A program made the translations under genes and the position numbers. Source: Sphingomonas xinjiangensis (GTDB lineage: Bacteria; Pseudomonadota; Alphaproteobacteria; Sphingomonadales; Sphingomonadaceae). Taken from it: a stretch of DNA of 64,000 nucleotides. Location of the stretch: positions 16,779-80,778 of the forward strand of contig NZ_JACIJF010000013.1 in the NCBI RefSeq assembly GCF_014199255.1. Direction: 5' to 3'. Each line of letters begins with the position of its first letter. Position 1 is the first letter of the stretch. A model generated the notes under the pieces. It saw nothing but the letters and a program-made list of their open reading frames with translations. It ran no database searches and was not told the origin of the DNA. Positions 18,629 through 28,091 of this stretch are shown piece by piece.

Positions 18629-19954
18629 TCAGGAGAGCGGGCTGCCGATGAGGGCTCCCCTTTCTACATCGTCCTGGAACCTATCTCGCAGCAATCCGGA
18701 ACGAGCGAAACCAACAAGCGCCCAAAGAAGAGAGGCGCTCTTGATTGTGAATGAACCAGTGCCGCCCACAAGAAGCCAAAAGAAGATATAGACTGCCAAC
18801 CCCCACGCTAGACGCCGCTCCTCCCTAGACTCTTGCGGGCATATGAGCACAACGAAGGCAAGATATATAAGTGCACCGAACATTGTGGCCGACGCAACAA
18901 GGTACCCGTAACCGGTATCTGCTGCCCCAGACACCCTCCTGGGCGCGCCAAATAGCAGGTTATCTACTGTAAGGCTATGCAGAAACTCGTAGGTTACCCA
19001 CATCCGTCCGATCACATCGTCTCCGGCCCTTCCGTTAACAAAGTTGAACAAGAGGAACGTAGCAACAATGATGCCGACGGGCATTAGGATTTGAAGATAA
19101 CGGGGTAAGTGGGGAAATACGAAGAACCCACCAACAAAGCACACCCCCACCAGCGGGGCCAAGCGCGCATTGTTAGTCAATACTATCGCTAAATACAGGA
19201 GAACAAAGAAAATGAGATGTAAACGACTCAACCTTTTCCAGAAAGCCAGCAGGTATATAGATACGACGATAGCGTAAGTGTTGATTCCGACCTGCTCAAG
19301 AAAAATAGATGAGGTTCTATGGCCAGACCAAACTCCGAAGGTAAATCGACCGTTGTAAGCGATCGTACCAATAGCGAGCCCCCGCTCCTTCAGAAACTCC
19401 GGCGGATTGATGCCTCGTGTGCTTGAGAAGTAATCCGCCGGGCGAAATAAATCAATGTACGTACTGACTGACGAGATCTCCAGAATTAGACCGCCCGCAA
19501 CTAGCAGTCCGGTGCACAAAAAAGACGTCTTTATCGTCTCGAATGAGCACCTACTTCCCAAAAGAAGAAAACATCCAACGATCAGAAAATTTCGCAAAGC
19601 ATCGATTGCAAACGTCTCATGAGCCAGCGACATCAGAACCGATAGAGTGGCTGAAAGGTAAAGGAACGTCAGAACAGGTATGTCACTTGTACGTAATTTG
19701 CTTCCTACCACGAACAACAAAGCAGAAGCAAGAATGCCTGTTTCTGCCAACGCAACTATACCATAGCTTATTTTGAGCCCGTGAGCGTTCGCTGCTGCTA
19801 GAAGCATGTTGTAACAGACGGCGACTATGATTAGCAAGCAGTAGCCAACCTGCACGCGCGAGTCCGGCGCCCTCACCGAGCCATGTGGTGAACTCAGACC
19901 TAGTGACTCGCGATATCGTCGAGGGCTCTTAGGATTATTTATACGCTCGGCCAT
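18629..19954 (-). CDS. Wzy-like polysaccharide polymerase (O-antigen ligase-type membrane protein)
   Basis: About 441 residues with ten or more hydrophobic helices and a large soluble loop in the middle (around residues 175-215), the layout of Wzy polymerases and GumE. These enzymes link repeat units on the periplasmic side of the inner membrane. Sequence is poorly conserved in this family, so the call rests on topology and on lying next to GumH-like and flippase genes. The ATG at 19954 was chosen; a GTG at 19984 is possible. Base composition is noticeably more A/T-rich than the flanks, as is common for polymerase genes acquired by transfer. Confidence 0.7.
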   Translation of the reverse strand: MAERINNPKSPRRYRESLGLSSPHGSVRAPDSRVQVGYCLLIIVAVCYNMLLAAANAHGLKISYGIVALAETGILASALLFVVGSKLRTSDIPVLTFLYLSATLSVLMSLAHETFAIDALRNFLIVGCFLLLGSRCSFETIKTSFLCTGLLVAGGLILEISSVSTYIDLFRPADYFSSTRGINPPEFLKERGLAIGTIAYNGRFTFGVWSGHRTSSIFLEQVGINTYAIVVSIYLLAFWKRLSRLHLIFFVLLYLAIVLTNNARLAPLVGVCFVGGFFVFPHLPRYLQILMPVGIIVATFLLFNFVNGRAGDDVIGRMWVTYEFLHSLTVDNLLFGAPRRVSGAADTGYGYLVASATMFGALIYLAFVVLICPQESREERRLAWGLAVYIFFWLLVGGTGSFTIKSASLLWALVGFARSGLLRDRFQDDVERGALIGSPLS

Positions 19955-20058
19955 GCCTTGAGTCGTCGCCTCTAATTGTGCCACACTGGCGAGTTCACCC
20001 GCAAATTTGTAATGTGCATTAGTCCCGGTCGGCTGAACAAGCCAAATACACGACCTCG

Positions 20059-21168
20059 CTACCCGTTTTTAGACATTATTTTGGCATATTCGTAGGCGAA
20101 CCGCGACGCAACGCTCTCCCAGCTGAATGGCATACTGGCCTGAATTGCCTTTTCTCTCATTTTTGAAAAGCTTCGAGTGACATCTTCATGCAAGTCTCGA
20201 ATCAATTGCGCAGCCTCGGACGGCTTTGACATGTTCGCGATAGAACCCACTCCTGCGTTTGAAATCACCTTCTGAAATGGGGGTATATCGTTCAAGATTG
20301 GGATCAGGCCAGCCGACAAGCCTTCCACGGCGGTCAAGCCAAACCCTTCGTAGCGAGAGGCGGACGTGAGGTAGGTTGCGCGAGCGATCAAGCTCCTGAT
20401 CTCACTTTCGTTCAAACCGACGTGAACTTGCACTCGGTCCGCTACTCCGTGCGCCTCGGCCATAACGCGCAACTCGTCACCAGTGAGGTCTGAGTTTTGG
20501 CCGGCGACGATCAGGCGCCAGGGAGCTCCTAAAGAAGATACGATAGCAATTAGGTCCGGTAAAGCTTTGTTGGATGAAAAACGGCCGAGTGCGAGGAGGC
20601 TTGTAGTCGGTGTTGAAGAAGCGCAATTGTGCCATTTGCCGACATCGACGCCGTTCTCGATAGACACGGTGTTGTTCGGCGCCACCTTTTGGAACATTGC
20701 GGCGTCATTATCGCTCGAGCCTATGATAGTTTCGTAGGACCGCGATGATGCTCGAGTTATAGTGTTGAAGTACGCCTTCTTCAAGTGGTTGGCGAAAGTG
20801 GTATGAAAGAATCCCCCGTGAGTGGAGGCCACTAAGTGCTTCCCGTGAATTCGCCGGGTCGAGGCCAAATAGTCGAAGAAGAAATCTACTCCATGAACAT
20901 GAACGATATCCGCGCCCTTCAATGTCGCGAGAACCCGCGGCGCAATCGGGTAGCGCGAAGATCCGAAGTAAGGTATTCTTGTTACGGGAAAGCCATTGAT
21001 TTCGGAATTGGCCTCCAGCCTAGTTTTATGATCTTGGAAGTTTCTATTGAGAGTAACGACGGACCCTTGGACGCCCTGTGCGCGGAGGGCGTCGATAAGA
21101 CTAGCGACGGTGTTCTCCAGTCCTCCGATGACAGGGTGATATTGCCGCACAACGTGTCTTACATGCAT
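20059..21168 (-). CDS. gumH: GumH-like alpha-mannosyltransferase (GT4)
   Basis: A 369-residue GT-B enzyme very like GumH, which transfers mannose from GDP-mannose to the cellobiose lipid intermediate of xanthan. Shared blocks are HVVRQYHPVIGGLE at the N-terminus, GSSRYPIAP, VHVHGVDFFFDYLA, STHGGFFHT, IENGVDVGKW, LGRFSSNKAL and the C-terminal nucleotide-sugar site EGFGLTAVEGLSAGLIPILNDIPPF (in part). It should act in the cytoplasm at the inner membrane. It needs the GDP-mannose made by the manC product. It is read in the same direction as the polymerase, about 100 bases upstream of it, and may share its transcript. Confidence 0.88.
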   Translation of the reverse strand: MHVRHVVRQYHPVIGGLENTVASLIDALRAQGVQGSVVTLNRNFQDHKTRLEANSEINGFPVTRIPYFGSSRYPIAPRVLATLKGADIVHVHGVDFFFDYLASTRRIHGKHLVASTHGGFFHTTFANHLKKAYFNTITRASSRSYETIIGSSDNDAAMFQKVAPNNTVSIENGVDVGKWHNCASSTPTTSLLALGRFSSNKALPDLIAIVSSLGAPWRLIVAGQNSDLTGDELRVMAEAHGVADRVQVHVGLNESEIRSLIARATYLTSASRYEGFGLTAVEGLSAGLIPILNDIPPFQKVISNAGVGSIANMSKPSEAAQLIRDLHEDVTRSFSKMREKAIQASMPFSWESVASRFAYEYAKIMSKNG

Positions 21169-22210
21169 GCGCTACGTTGCTCCAGTTTGATGCCGAAGCG
21201 CTTGGCTGAACGGAGTGGAGGTGTCAAAGCGATTGTATCGTGCCTCTTGTCCCAAAGCCCGATCGTTGCGCATGGCTCCCGCAATCGCAGTCGAGTTTGA
21301 CGTCCCCCAATATCGGTGCTACTCACCGATCGTTTCGCACTGATTAGTCGATATAAACATGCGGTAAGTCGCCCGACCAAGACAAGGCGGCGAAGGCATG
21401 GAGCCGCATGCTAACAGTGGCGCGGCCAGTATCACGTAGCGAACTAGCGACTTCAGGTTCTATGCCGGACCGGCAGGGCGGCCTTTGGATTCGCTGGATA
21501 CGCAGCTACCGGTCTGCGGGCCCGGCTTCGATGTTTTGCGGGCGAGAGGATACAGGCTGTGCATCGTAAAGTAGCGCCCCTCACGGAACCGTTCGGGCCT
21601 GACAGCGCCGCCAAAGTGTCCGAAACAAGGTCGAGATGCCGGTGCTCACCCCGTGCCTAGCCAGCATCGTACGCAGTTTCGCCAGGGTGAGGTCGGATTC
21701 CCGCTCGATCGCAGCGTGGATGAGGCCGCATGTTCGTCGATCTTGGTCGAGCATGCCGAAGCGACAGCTGACGCCAGCAGATAGCGCTCGCAGTACTCAC
21801 TCTAAACTGTTCGCCCGCCGCCCGGCACGCCCCCGCCCCTCAAGAGCGGTAACCACACAGTCCGGAAGATCACGTGACAAGGCTCGATCGATCCCAGCCG
21901 GCCTCCTTCGCCAGCAGGAAGGCTGAATTGGGAAACCCGGGGGATCATCAACGGTTCAGATCGGCCGAGAACCGCTACAAGCGATCCCATAGCTATATGT
22001 GGAACGATGTGATACGGTTTTTCCAACCACGCCAGCGCCTGGATAGGCCCCGAGCCTGCGGGGGTGGCCAGTCTATGCGTGTAGAGTTGTTTCGGCGTGG
22101 GTACCGTCTGTCACATATTAATCTTTGGCGTTGAGGTTGATGCGTAAGATCGAGTTCCGAGCTCCACCATTTGATCTCGCTGATCATATCCGCTTCATTG
22201 GAGGCGCTTA
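21169..22210. other. IS630 N-terminal relic and intergenic DNA
   Basis: On the minus strand around 21600-21760 the reading ESDLTLAKLRTMLARHGVST matches the helix-turn-helix end of IS630 transposases, broken by frame changes. The rest holds no recognisable gene. GGAGG at 22200-22204 is the ribosome-binding site of the flippase gene. Confidence 0.5.
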
Positions 22211-23710
22211 GTGGATATCGAAGAAGCCAAGAGGCGGTCTCGGCGTGGACCGATCTTCCTCATCGCTCGGCGATTATTCGCGATTAGTATCACGCTACTA
22301 TCAACCGTAACGATCGCCCGCCTCGTATCTCCGCGCGAGTACGGCCTAGCAAATATGTCGCTCGTTCTGGTGAGTTTCGGAGCCATCTTTCGAGATTTCG
22401 GGCTTACGAATGCAATACTCCGTAAGGGAACAATCACTGAATCAGAGATGAGCCTCGTTTTCTGGTTCAATGCTGTGATGACCGTCGCCGTGACCGTCGC
22501 ACTCGCGGCCTCAGCACCATGGATCGCTCTATTTTATAATGAACCTGTAGTCTCCAAGATAATCTTAGTGTCTTTAGCGGGATTCGTGATCAGTGGATTA
22601 TCACTCCAGCACCGGGCGCTTCTGAATCGCGAGCTCAGGTTCAGCTACATCGCTGCAATCGACTCCGTCGGGCAACTGGGAGGCTTCCTAGTTACCTTGG
22701 TACTTGCCTTGCATTGGCACAGTGTTTGGGCTATCGTGTACGGAACGCTGGTTCAGACGGTGCTTGGTTCCGTCGGCAGTGTGCTCGCTGCTAAGTGGTG
22801 GCCAAGCAGACCGCAACGTACCGAAGAATTAGGCGAGTTATTGCGGTTCGGCGCGAACGCCTCTGTTTTTTCGATTTCTATCTTTGCTGCGCAAAATGCC
22901 GCGGCCCTGCTGATTGGACGATTCCTTGGCGCGGCGTCTCTAGGGCAGTACAATCGCGCACAGCAGCTTTTTCAGCTTCCTATCACGAACCTAATTGAAC
23001 CCATAGCTCAAGCGACCATGCCCCTATTGACCCGCCTTCGCCAGTATCCCGCCGAATATCGCGCCGCTTACTTGGGACTCACGAGGAAATTAAACACCTT
23101 TTTGATGCCAATGTCGGTTATCCTTTTTTTTGTTGGCCCCTACTTGGTGAACATCGTACTGGGTTTTCAATGGGCTGAGGCCGGCCTCGTATTTGCCGCA
23201 CTTGCTCCAGCATTTGCAGGGATGGGTGCCGCTTACGCGATCGGCGATCTATTCATCACCCAGAACCGATCTGCCGAACTCAGAACGCTGGGGCTCGTGG
23301 AGTTGGTGATCCGCGTCGGTGCGATAGTTGCTGGTATGAGCTTTGGAGTTGTTGCGACAGCCTGGTCCTTTTCCTGCTCCACCCTTCTAGTAGCCGTTAT
23401 TCGCCTCACCGTCGCCGGTCGAAAGGGACCAGTAGGAGTTGGTGATCAGTTGAGCGCGATCGTACCCGGGATTCCATTGGCATGCGGCGCAGCAGTTGGC
23501 TCATTACTCGGTCTGTGGCTCACCGATCATATGTATCTTGAGGACCCTTTCTCTTCGCTTGCAATAATCTCGGCTTCTGGTAGCGGCTTGGCGGTTGTTG
23601 CGGGCACAGCCTTTGCAACTTCTCGGCGTGCAATGATGGAGGTGGTCCACGCATTTGGCTTCATTGCAATCGCGCGAAAGTCACTTAGCTTCTTCGGGAG
23701 ATCAGCTTAA
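22211..23710 (+). CDS. Wzx/GumJ-like polysaccharide flippase
   Basis: A 499-residue membrane protein with about 12-14 hydrophobic helices, of the polysaccharide transporter branch of the MOP flippases. It begins with a basic cytoplasmic end and the usual VSPREYGLANMSLVL, then RDFGLTNAILRK, and YNRAQQLFQLPI in the middle. It should flip the lipid-linked repeat unit to the periplasm. It starts with GTG at 22211, six bases after a strong GGAGG. It is transcribed opposite to the GumH-like gene. Confidence 0.88.
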   Translation: MDIEEAKRRSRRGPIFLIARRLFAISITLLSTVTIARLVSPREYGLANMSLVLVSFGAIFRDFGLTNAILRKGTITESEMSLVFWFNAVMTVAVTVALAASAPWIALFYNEPVVSKIILVSLAGFVISGLSLQHRALLNRELRFSYIAAIDSVGQLGGFLVTLVLALHWHSVWAIVYGTLVQTVLGSVGSVLAAKWWPSRPQRTEELGELLRFGANASVFSISIFAAQNAAALLIGRFLGAASLGQYNRAQQLFQLPITNLIEPIAQATMPLLTRLRQYPAEYRAAYLGLTRKLNTFLMPMSVILFFVGPYLVNIVLGFQWAEAGLVFAALAPAFAGMGAAYAIGDLFITQNRSAELRTLGLVELVIRVGAIVAGMSFGVVATAWSFSCSTLLVAVIRLTVAGRKGPVGVGDQLSAIVPGIPLACGAAVGSLLGLWLTDHMYLEDPFSSLAIISASGSGLAVVAGTAFATSRRAMMEVVHAFGFIAIARKSLSFFGRSA

Positions 23711-23771
23711 AATTAGGACCATCGGTGGGCGCATCGCGATCCGATTCAGGCTCTGCGACGAGATCTGGGTG

Positions 23772-23985
23772 GGCGGCCGGTACTGGCTGACGGCCGAGCA
23801 GATGGAGCGCGTGCGAACGTTTCCAAGAGCACGGCAAGCCCCGAGTTGATGACCGCCGAGCATTGAGCGAAATCGTTTTCGTGAACCAAAATGGGCTGCG
23901 GTGGCGCGGCGCGCCCGAGGATTATGGCCCGCAAAAGACGCTGTACAACCGGCGGATGCGCTGGGGCGTGCGCGCCGCACCCATA
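23772..23985 (+). mobile_element. IS5-family transposase, N-terminal fragment
   Basis: Two frames together give YWLTAEQMERVR, then FVNQNGLRWRGAPEDYGPQK, the first conserved blocks of an IS5 transposase. It ends where IS630 sequence begins. Confidence 0.7.
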
Positions 23986-24460
23986 GCTATGTTCGACACG
24001 GTACGACCTCGCTGTTTGCCGCGCTCGACATTGCCTCGGGCTTCGTGATTGGCAAATGCTACAAGCAGCGCCGCGCTGCTGAGTTTCTCGATGTCCTCAA
24101 GCAGATCGATGCTCAGGTGCCCCCCGACCTCGACGTCCACACCATCATGGATGACTACGCAACCCACAAAACCGCGCTGGCGCGGGCATGACTCGCGCGC
24201 CGACGGCACTATCATGTCCACTTCACGCCAACCGGGGCATCGTGGATCAACCAGGTAGAGCGCTCGATCGCCGAACTCACCCGCAAGCAGCTCCAGCGCG
24301 GCGTCCACACCTCCACCACGCAGCTCGAGCAGGACATCCGCTCCTTCATCGAGCGGCACAACGAGAACCCAAAACCTCACCGATGGACTAAGTCCGCCGA
24401 CGAGATCCTCACCTCTGTGAAGCGCTTCTGCCAGACGGCAGAACGCAGGTTATGCAGCGA
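23986..24460 (+). mobile_element. IS630-family transposase, C-terminal fragment
   Basis: TTSLFAALDIASGFVIGKCY and HTIMDDYATHK give the second catalytic-aspartate region. A shifted frame then reads SWINQVERSIAEL and FIERHNENPKPHRW, the usual tail. It is fused directly to the IS5 fragment on its left, an IS-into-IS junction followed by deletion. Confidence 0.7.
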
Positions 24461-24469
24461 CACCGCCAA

Positions 24470-25200
24470 TTGCCACCCCCTGCCGCCCGTCCGGACTAGA
24501 CAATTGGGCCTCGAGTGCAGTTCGAATGCGCGTTGCCGGCAGCATCTAGATCGCTGATCACGTGCAGCGCGTCCCAACGGCCTTCGTTGTTTCGCTCCCG
24601 TGCTGATCGGCACCACCGCCACCCGCGCTGCCCTCTCCATGACTACGTACGCGATGAACTTGTCAGGGGAAACGCTTGGACGTCGAGAAGAGTGCGCTCG
24701 CACGCGCACGGGGGCATTGCTCATCGCCAATTGGCACGTGTCCAGCGTCGTGGGCGCGTGCGTCGCCAGCGACGGGATAATCGCCTGCCCCCAGCATGCC
24801 TAGGCCTGATCCCGCGGCGGCTTCTCCAGAGATTTCGACGCCTTGAACGCCACCAGCGAGTACCTTGCCGGCCTTGATTCAGCTGTAACCAGTGTCAGGC
24901 TCCTCGCACGCGATCGCGAACGTGACCAGCCAGCCGGCCGCGAGCAGCGGTATCGCCGCGTTGAGTCGGCGCGCGGAAGGCGGCGACGTCGCGATGACAT
25001 GATCGGAAGGCATCGCCAGCAGCGCGCTCGCGCTTTCCGCGGCGAGTGCAGCCAGTGCTTTGCACGCGTGGTACCGCCGCCATCGTCTTGAGCATCACCG
25101 TGTGGCATTTTTACTCGTCACATCAAGCTGCCCGTCGACGAGATCGGCAAGACATACGTTCGCTACCAAGATTGGGTTCTCCAGAAATTCGCCTTCTCGC
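24470..25200 (-). pseudogene. Decayed second copy of manC
   Basis: Blocks of mannose-1-phosphate guanylyltransferase appear in the right order on the minus strand but in different frames: NPILVANVCLADLVDGQLD near 25170, MPSDHVIA-like sequence near 25000, a GYS/WIKAG-like stretch near 24880, KSLEKPPRD near 24820 and IAYVVMERAARVAVVPIS near 24630. These align with the intact gene at 8001. The nucleotide-binding N-terminus was not found. Several frameshifts exclude function. Confidence 0.7.
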
Positions 25201-25748
25201 ACGCATGGGATCGAGCTGAGCACCGTCTCCTTGGCACTAGCGCCGGCATCTGCTTCCGCCGCTCCGGCGGTTACATCAGCCAAGATAACGTTCCGCTCAG
25301 TCGGATCAATAAATAGCGACTTCAAGGTCGAAAGTGGCTGGACTTGTATCCAGTCAGATCGGCACCGGCGTTTGCGCCCGTATTCGCAAGCCCCTCCGGA
25401 GGTACGGGTAACAGTGCCGGAGGCGTACGCCAGCTCACACCAACTGGCGTTGCTGACAGTGGCGAGCAGCCGGCAAGGAACGGACTCTTCTCTGCCGCTG
25501 ATTCGACAACGCTTCCTTGTATGCGGCGGTCAGCCTGGTGGGCGACCAGCAGCTTCGGCGAGGCAAAGCGGTTCGACAGCAAGTGGCGAGTCTCGGGCGG
25601 TCCGCATTGACTCCATCAGGGAAAAATCCAGACCAACCAAGCGGCATTGGGGAGCGGCCTCACAGGGGAACGGTGCTCTGCAGCTCAACCGTTGACCGCT
25701 TCGTCCGGCGTACATGCGGGCCCGAATAGCAGTAGCTTGTGGGGCTGC
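25201..25748. other. Intergenic stretch between two pseudogenes
   Basis: No recognisable gene; probably lost coding DNA of the manC copy or its neighbour. Confidence 0.3.
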
Positions 25749-26501
25749 ATGAATAGGCTTGTCGCGTTTGACATGGATGGAACATTAGCGATGGCGAAGC
25801 AGCGCCTTGACGTTGACGTGGCCGGACGCCTTTCAATAAATCGCTGACGGTCGCGAAGGTAGCCGTCATATCGGGCGGCGACTGGCCACAGTTCGAGAAG
25901 CAGGTCATGTCGCAGATGCCAGCCGACGCTCAGTTCGAGAGGCTGTTCATCATGCCAACCACCGGCACCAAGATGTACCGTCACAACGACGCTAGGTGGC
26001 AGGCGGTCTACACCGACCTCTTCGCTGACGAGGAAAAGGCGCTCATCATCGCCGCCTTTCACGCTTCCCTAGGACGCTACTGGGTTCAAGCCAGAACAGA
26101 CCTGGGGCGAGCTGATCGAGGATCGCGGCAGCCCGATTACCTTCTCCGCGCTTGGCCAGGAGGCACCGGTCGAGGCCAAGGATTCTTGGGATCCTGATTT
26201 CGCCAAGCGCAAGGTGATCCAGGCCAATCTAAAGCAGCGCCTCCCTCGGTTCGCGATCGCACTTGGCGGCGCGAGTTCAGCCGATATCACCCGCGAGGGC
26301 GTTAACAAGGCCACGGGCCTGCAGAAGCTTGCCGCCCACACCGGTATCACAACCGCTGACATGATATTCATTGGCGATGCCATCTTTCCAGGTGGCAACG
26401 ACTATCCGCCGTTCGAAGCAGGCATAGATTGCGTTAAGGTCGAAACGATCGACGACACACGTAGCGCGATCGACACGATCGTGATCTGCCTTAAAGGTTG
26501 A
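25749..26501 (+). pseudogene. HAD-type phosphomannomutase, frameshifted
   Basis: Starts MNRLVAFDMDGTLA, the catalytic-aspartate motif of HAD phosphatases/mutases. The frame shifts near 25842; the second frame reads VAVISGGDWPQFEKQ. It shifts again near 26085, after which TWGELIEDRGSPITFSALGQ and MIFIGDAIFPGGNDYPP complete the eukaryote-type phosphomannomutase pattern, ending at a normal stop. Repairing two frameshifts would give a full protein of about 250 residues, so the decay is recent. The intact enzyme would convert mannose 6-phosphate to mannose 1-phosphate, the step before ManC. Confidence 0.75.
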
Positions 26502-26973
26502 TGGAACGCGGCTTTCGGCCCAATCCCGAAGAAAGATCATCTTCGACGATGCAGTTTGCTCGAAAACCACTTAGTGCCGTTCGGCGTCTTATGCGAAAAT
26601 CTACGTCACGGACGCAGAGTTAGTGTCGCAGTCTCCCGGAAGGCGCTGGCAGCGGACCGGCATAGTGGGTGCGAAGGCCATCCAGTCGCTCTGTGCCCCT
26701 TGAGTTCACTTCAGCCGCAACTCGCGGCTCAAGAGCGGCGTAGTGGGCTCTATGATCAGCGCGAAGAAGAAGTACTACTCGACAAGCTTTTTCGCGCATC
26801 TGATACGGAGAGTTGCAAGGCGCTCGCTGGAAGTGCCAACTAAGCGGCGTTATGACGCTGCAGCGCGAAGTTCCCGTTTTGACATTGTGGTTCTACGGTT
26901 TATGGCGACAGCGCTCTAGCTGGGCGCCTGTCGGATTGTGTGGATGGTGGGCCCGCAACAACAGGAGGGCTTA
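26502..26973. other. Intergenic stretch
   Basis: No recognised gene; contains the upstream region of the pyruvyltransferase gene. Confidence 0.3.
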
Positions 26974-27897
26974 TTGCGGCTTTCATACTACGAAGATCCA
27001 AAGGGAAACTTCGGCGACGATCTGAACGAGTGGCTTTGGGATCGGGCTGCGCCAGGCTTCGTTAATGATGACCCCTCCTGTCATTTGATCGGCATCGGAA
27101 CCCTCCTAGGCTCTTGGTTTGAAAAGGCTTTGCCGGCACAGGCGTTGAAGGTGGTTATCGGAACTGGATCCGGTGGCAAAGGAGCACTCGTCGACCTAAG
27201 CAACAACTGGAAGTTATATGGTGTCAGAGGGCCGCTCACAGCGGCCTACTACCGTTTGGCCCCAAATCTCATTACTGCAGATCCTGCGGTTCTTATCAAC
27301 GAGTTTAGCGAATTATTTCAAACTACCGGCAGAGACGGCGTCGGTTTTATGCCGCACGTATGGAGCGCTCGAGAGTGGGATTGGCAAACTCACTGCCAAC
27401 GCTTAGGCATTACCTATATAGATCCCCATGCTGACTCATTAAAGACTATATCTTCAATAGGAAAACTAAACAAAGTCATCACCGAGGCGATGCATGGTGC
27501 CATCGTCGCGGATGCGCTACGCGTGCCTTGGGTCGCCGTGAGCATATCCCGAAGGTTCGACGCTGTGAAGTGGGCTGACTGGGCGGGCGCCCTCTCGGTT
27601 GATGTCAAGTTCCATCAGATCCTTGAGCTTCGGCGTTCCCCACCTGCGTTTAGTTATTCTTCATTCAAGCGGGCCGTTAAGGCCATGGGGACGCTTGCCG
27701 GGAAACAGTTCGACACTCTTAGTTTGCCGAGGAGCACGCGTTTCGAGCAACGGGTCGCAATCACAGAGCTTCGCCGCCTCGTCACACACGCACCTGGCCA
27801 ACTGAGTTCCGACGAAGATCTTCGGTCTGCGATTGCGAGAGTTAAAAACGCGCTTGATCGAGCTCGAAGCGACCAGGCCAGGGGCTTTCTAAGGTAG
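26974..27897 (+). CDS. Polysaccharide pyruvyltransferase (GumL-like role)
   Basis: About 307 residues of the polysaccharide pyruvyltransferase family, which moves pyruvate from phosphoenolpyruvate onto a sugar as a ketal. Landmarks are YYEDPKGNFGDDLNEWLW at the N-terminus, GIGTLL, VIGTGSG, YGVRGPLTA, ADPAVLI, and the histidine-containing ITEAMHGAIVADALRVPWV that is typical of the active site. It would add acidic pyruvate groups to the polymer, as GumL does in xanthan. I favour the TTG at 26974, which follows CAGGAGGG; an ATG at 26944 has no such site. About 190 bases before the next glycosyltransferase, same strand. Confidence 0.8.
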   Translation: MRLSYYEDPKGNFGDDLNEWLWDRAAPGFVNDDPSCHLIGIGTLLGSWFEKALPAQALKVVIGTGSGGKGALVDLSNNWKLYGVRGPLTAAYYRLAPNLITADPAVLINEFSELFQTTGRDGVGFMPHVWSAREWDWQTHCQRLGITYIDPHADSLKTISSIGKLNKVITEAMHGAIVADALRVPWVAVSISRRFDAVKWADWAGALSVDVKFHQILELRRSPPAFSYSSFKRAVKAMGTLAGKQFDTLSLPRSTRFEQRVAITELRRLVTHAPGQLSSDEDLRSAIARVKNALDRARSDQARGFLR

Positions 27898-28091
27898 CTG
27901 ATGCAAGTGGAACAAAAGAGTTCGCAATGCTTCGCGTGACAAAATCCAACATGGTAAGACGCGGCCAAAATCGTCTTGACTTAGGTGATACCACCTGCAA
28001 GCCTTTGCGATCCGCTTGTTGGTACCAGAAGTAGCGTCACTGAGAATGCGCGCCTCTCCATCCCCACTAAGCCGAAAGCGGAAGAAAAGCC

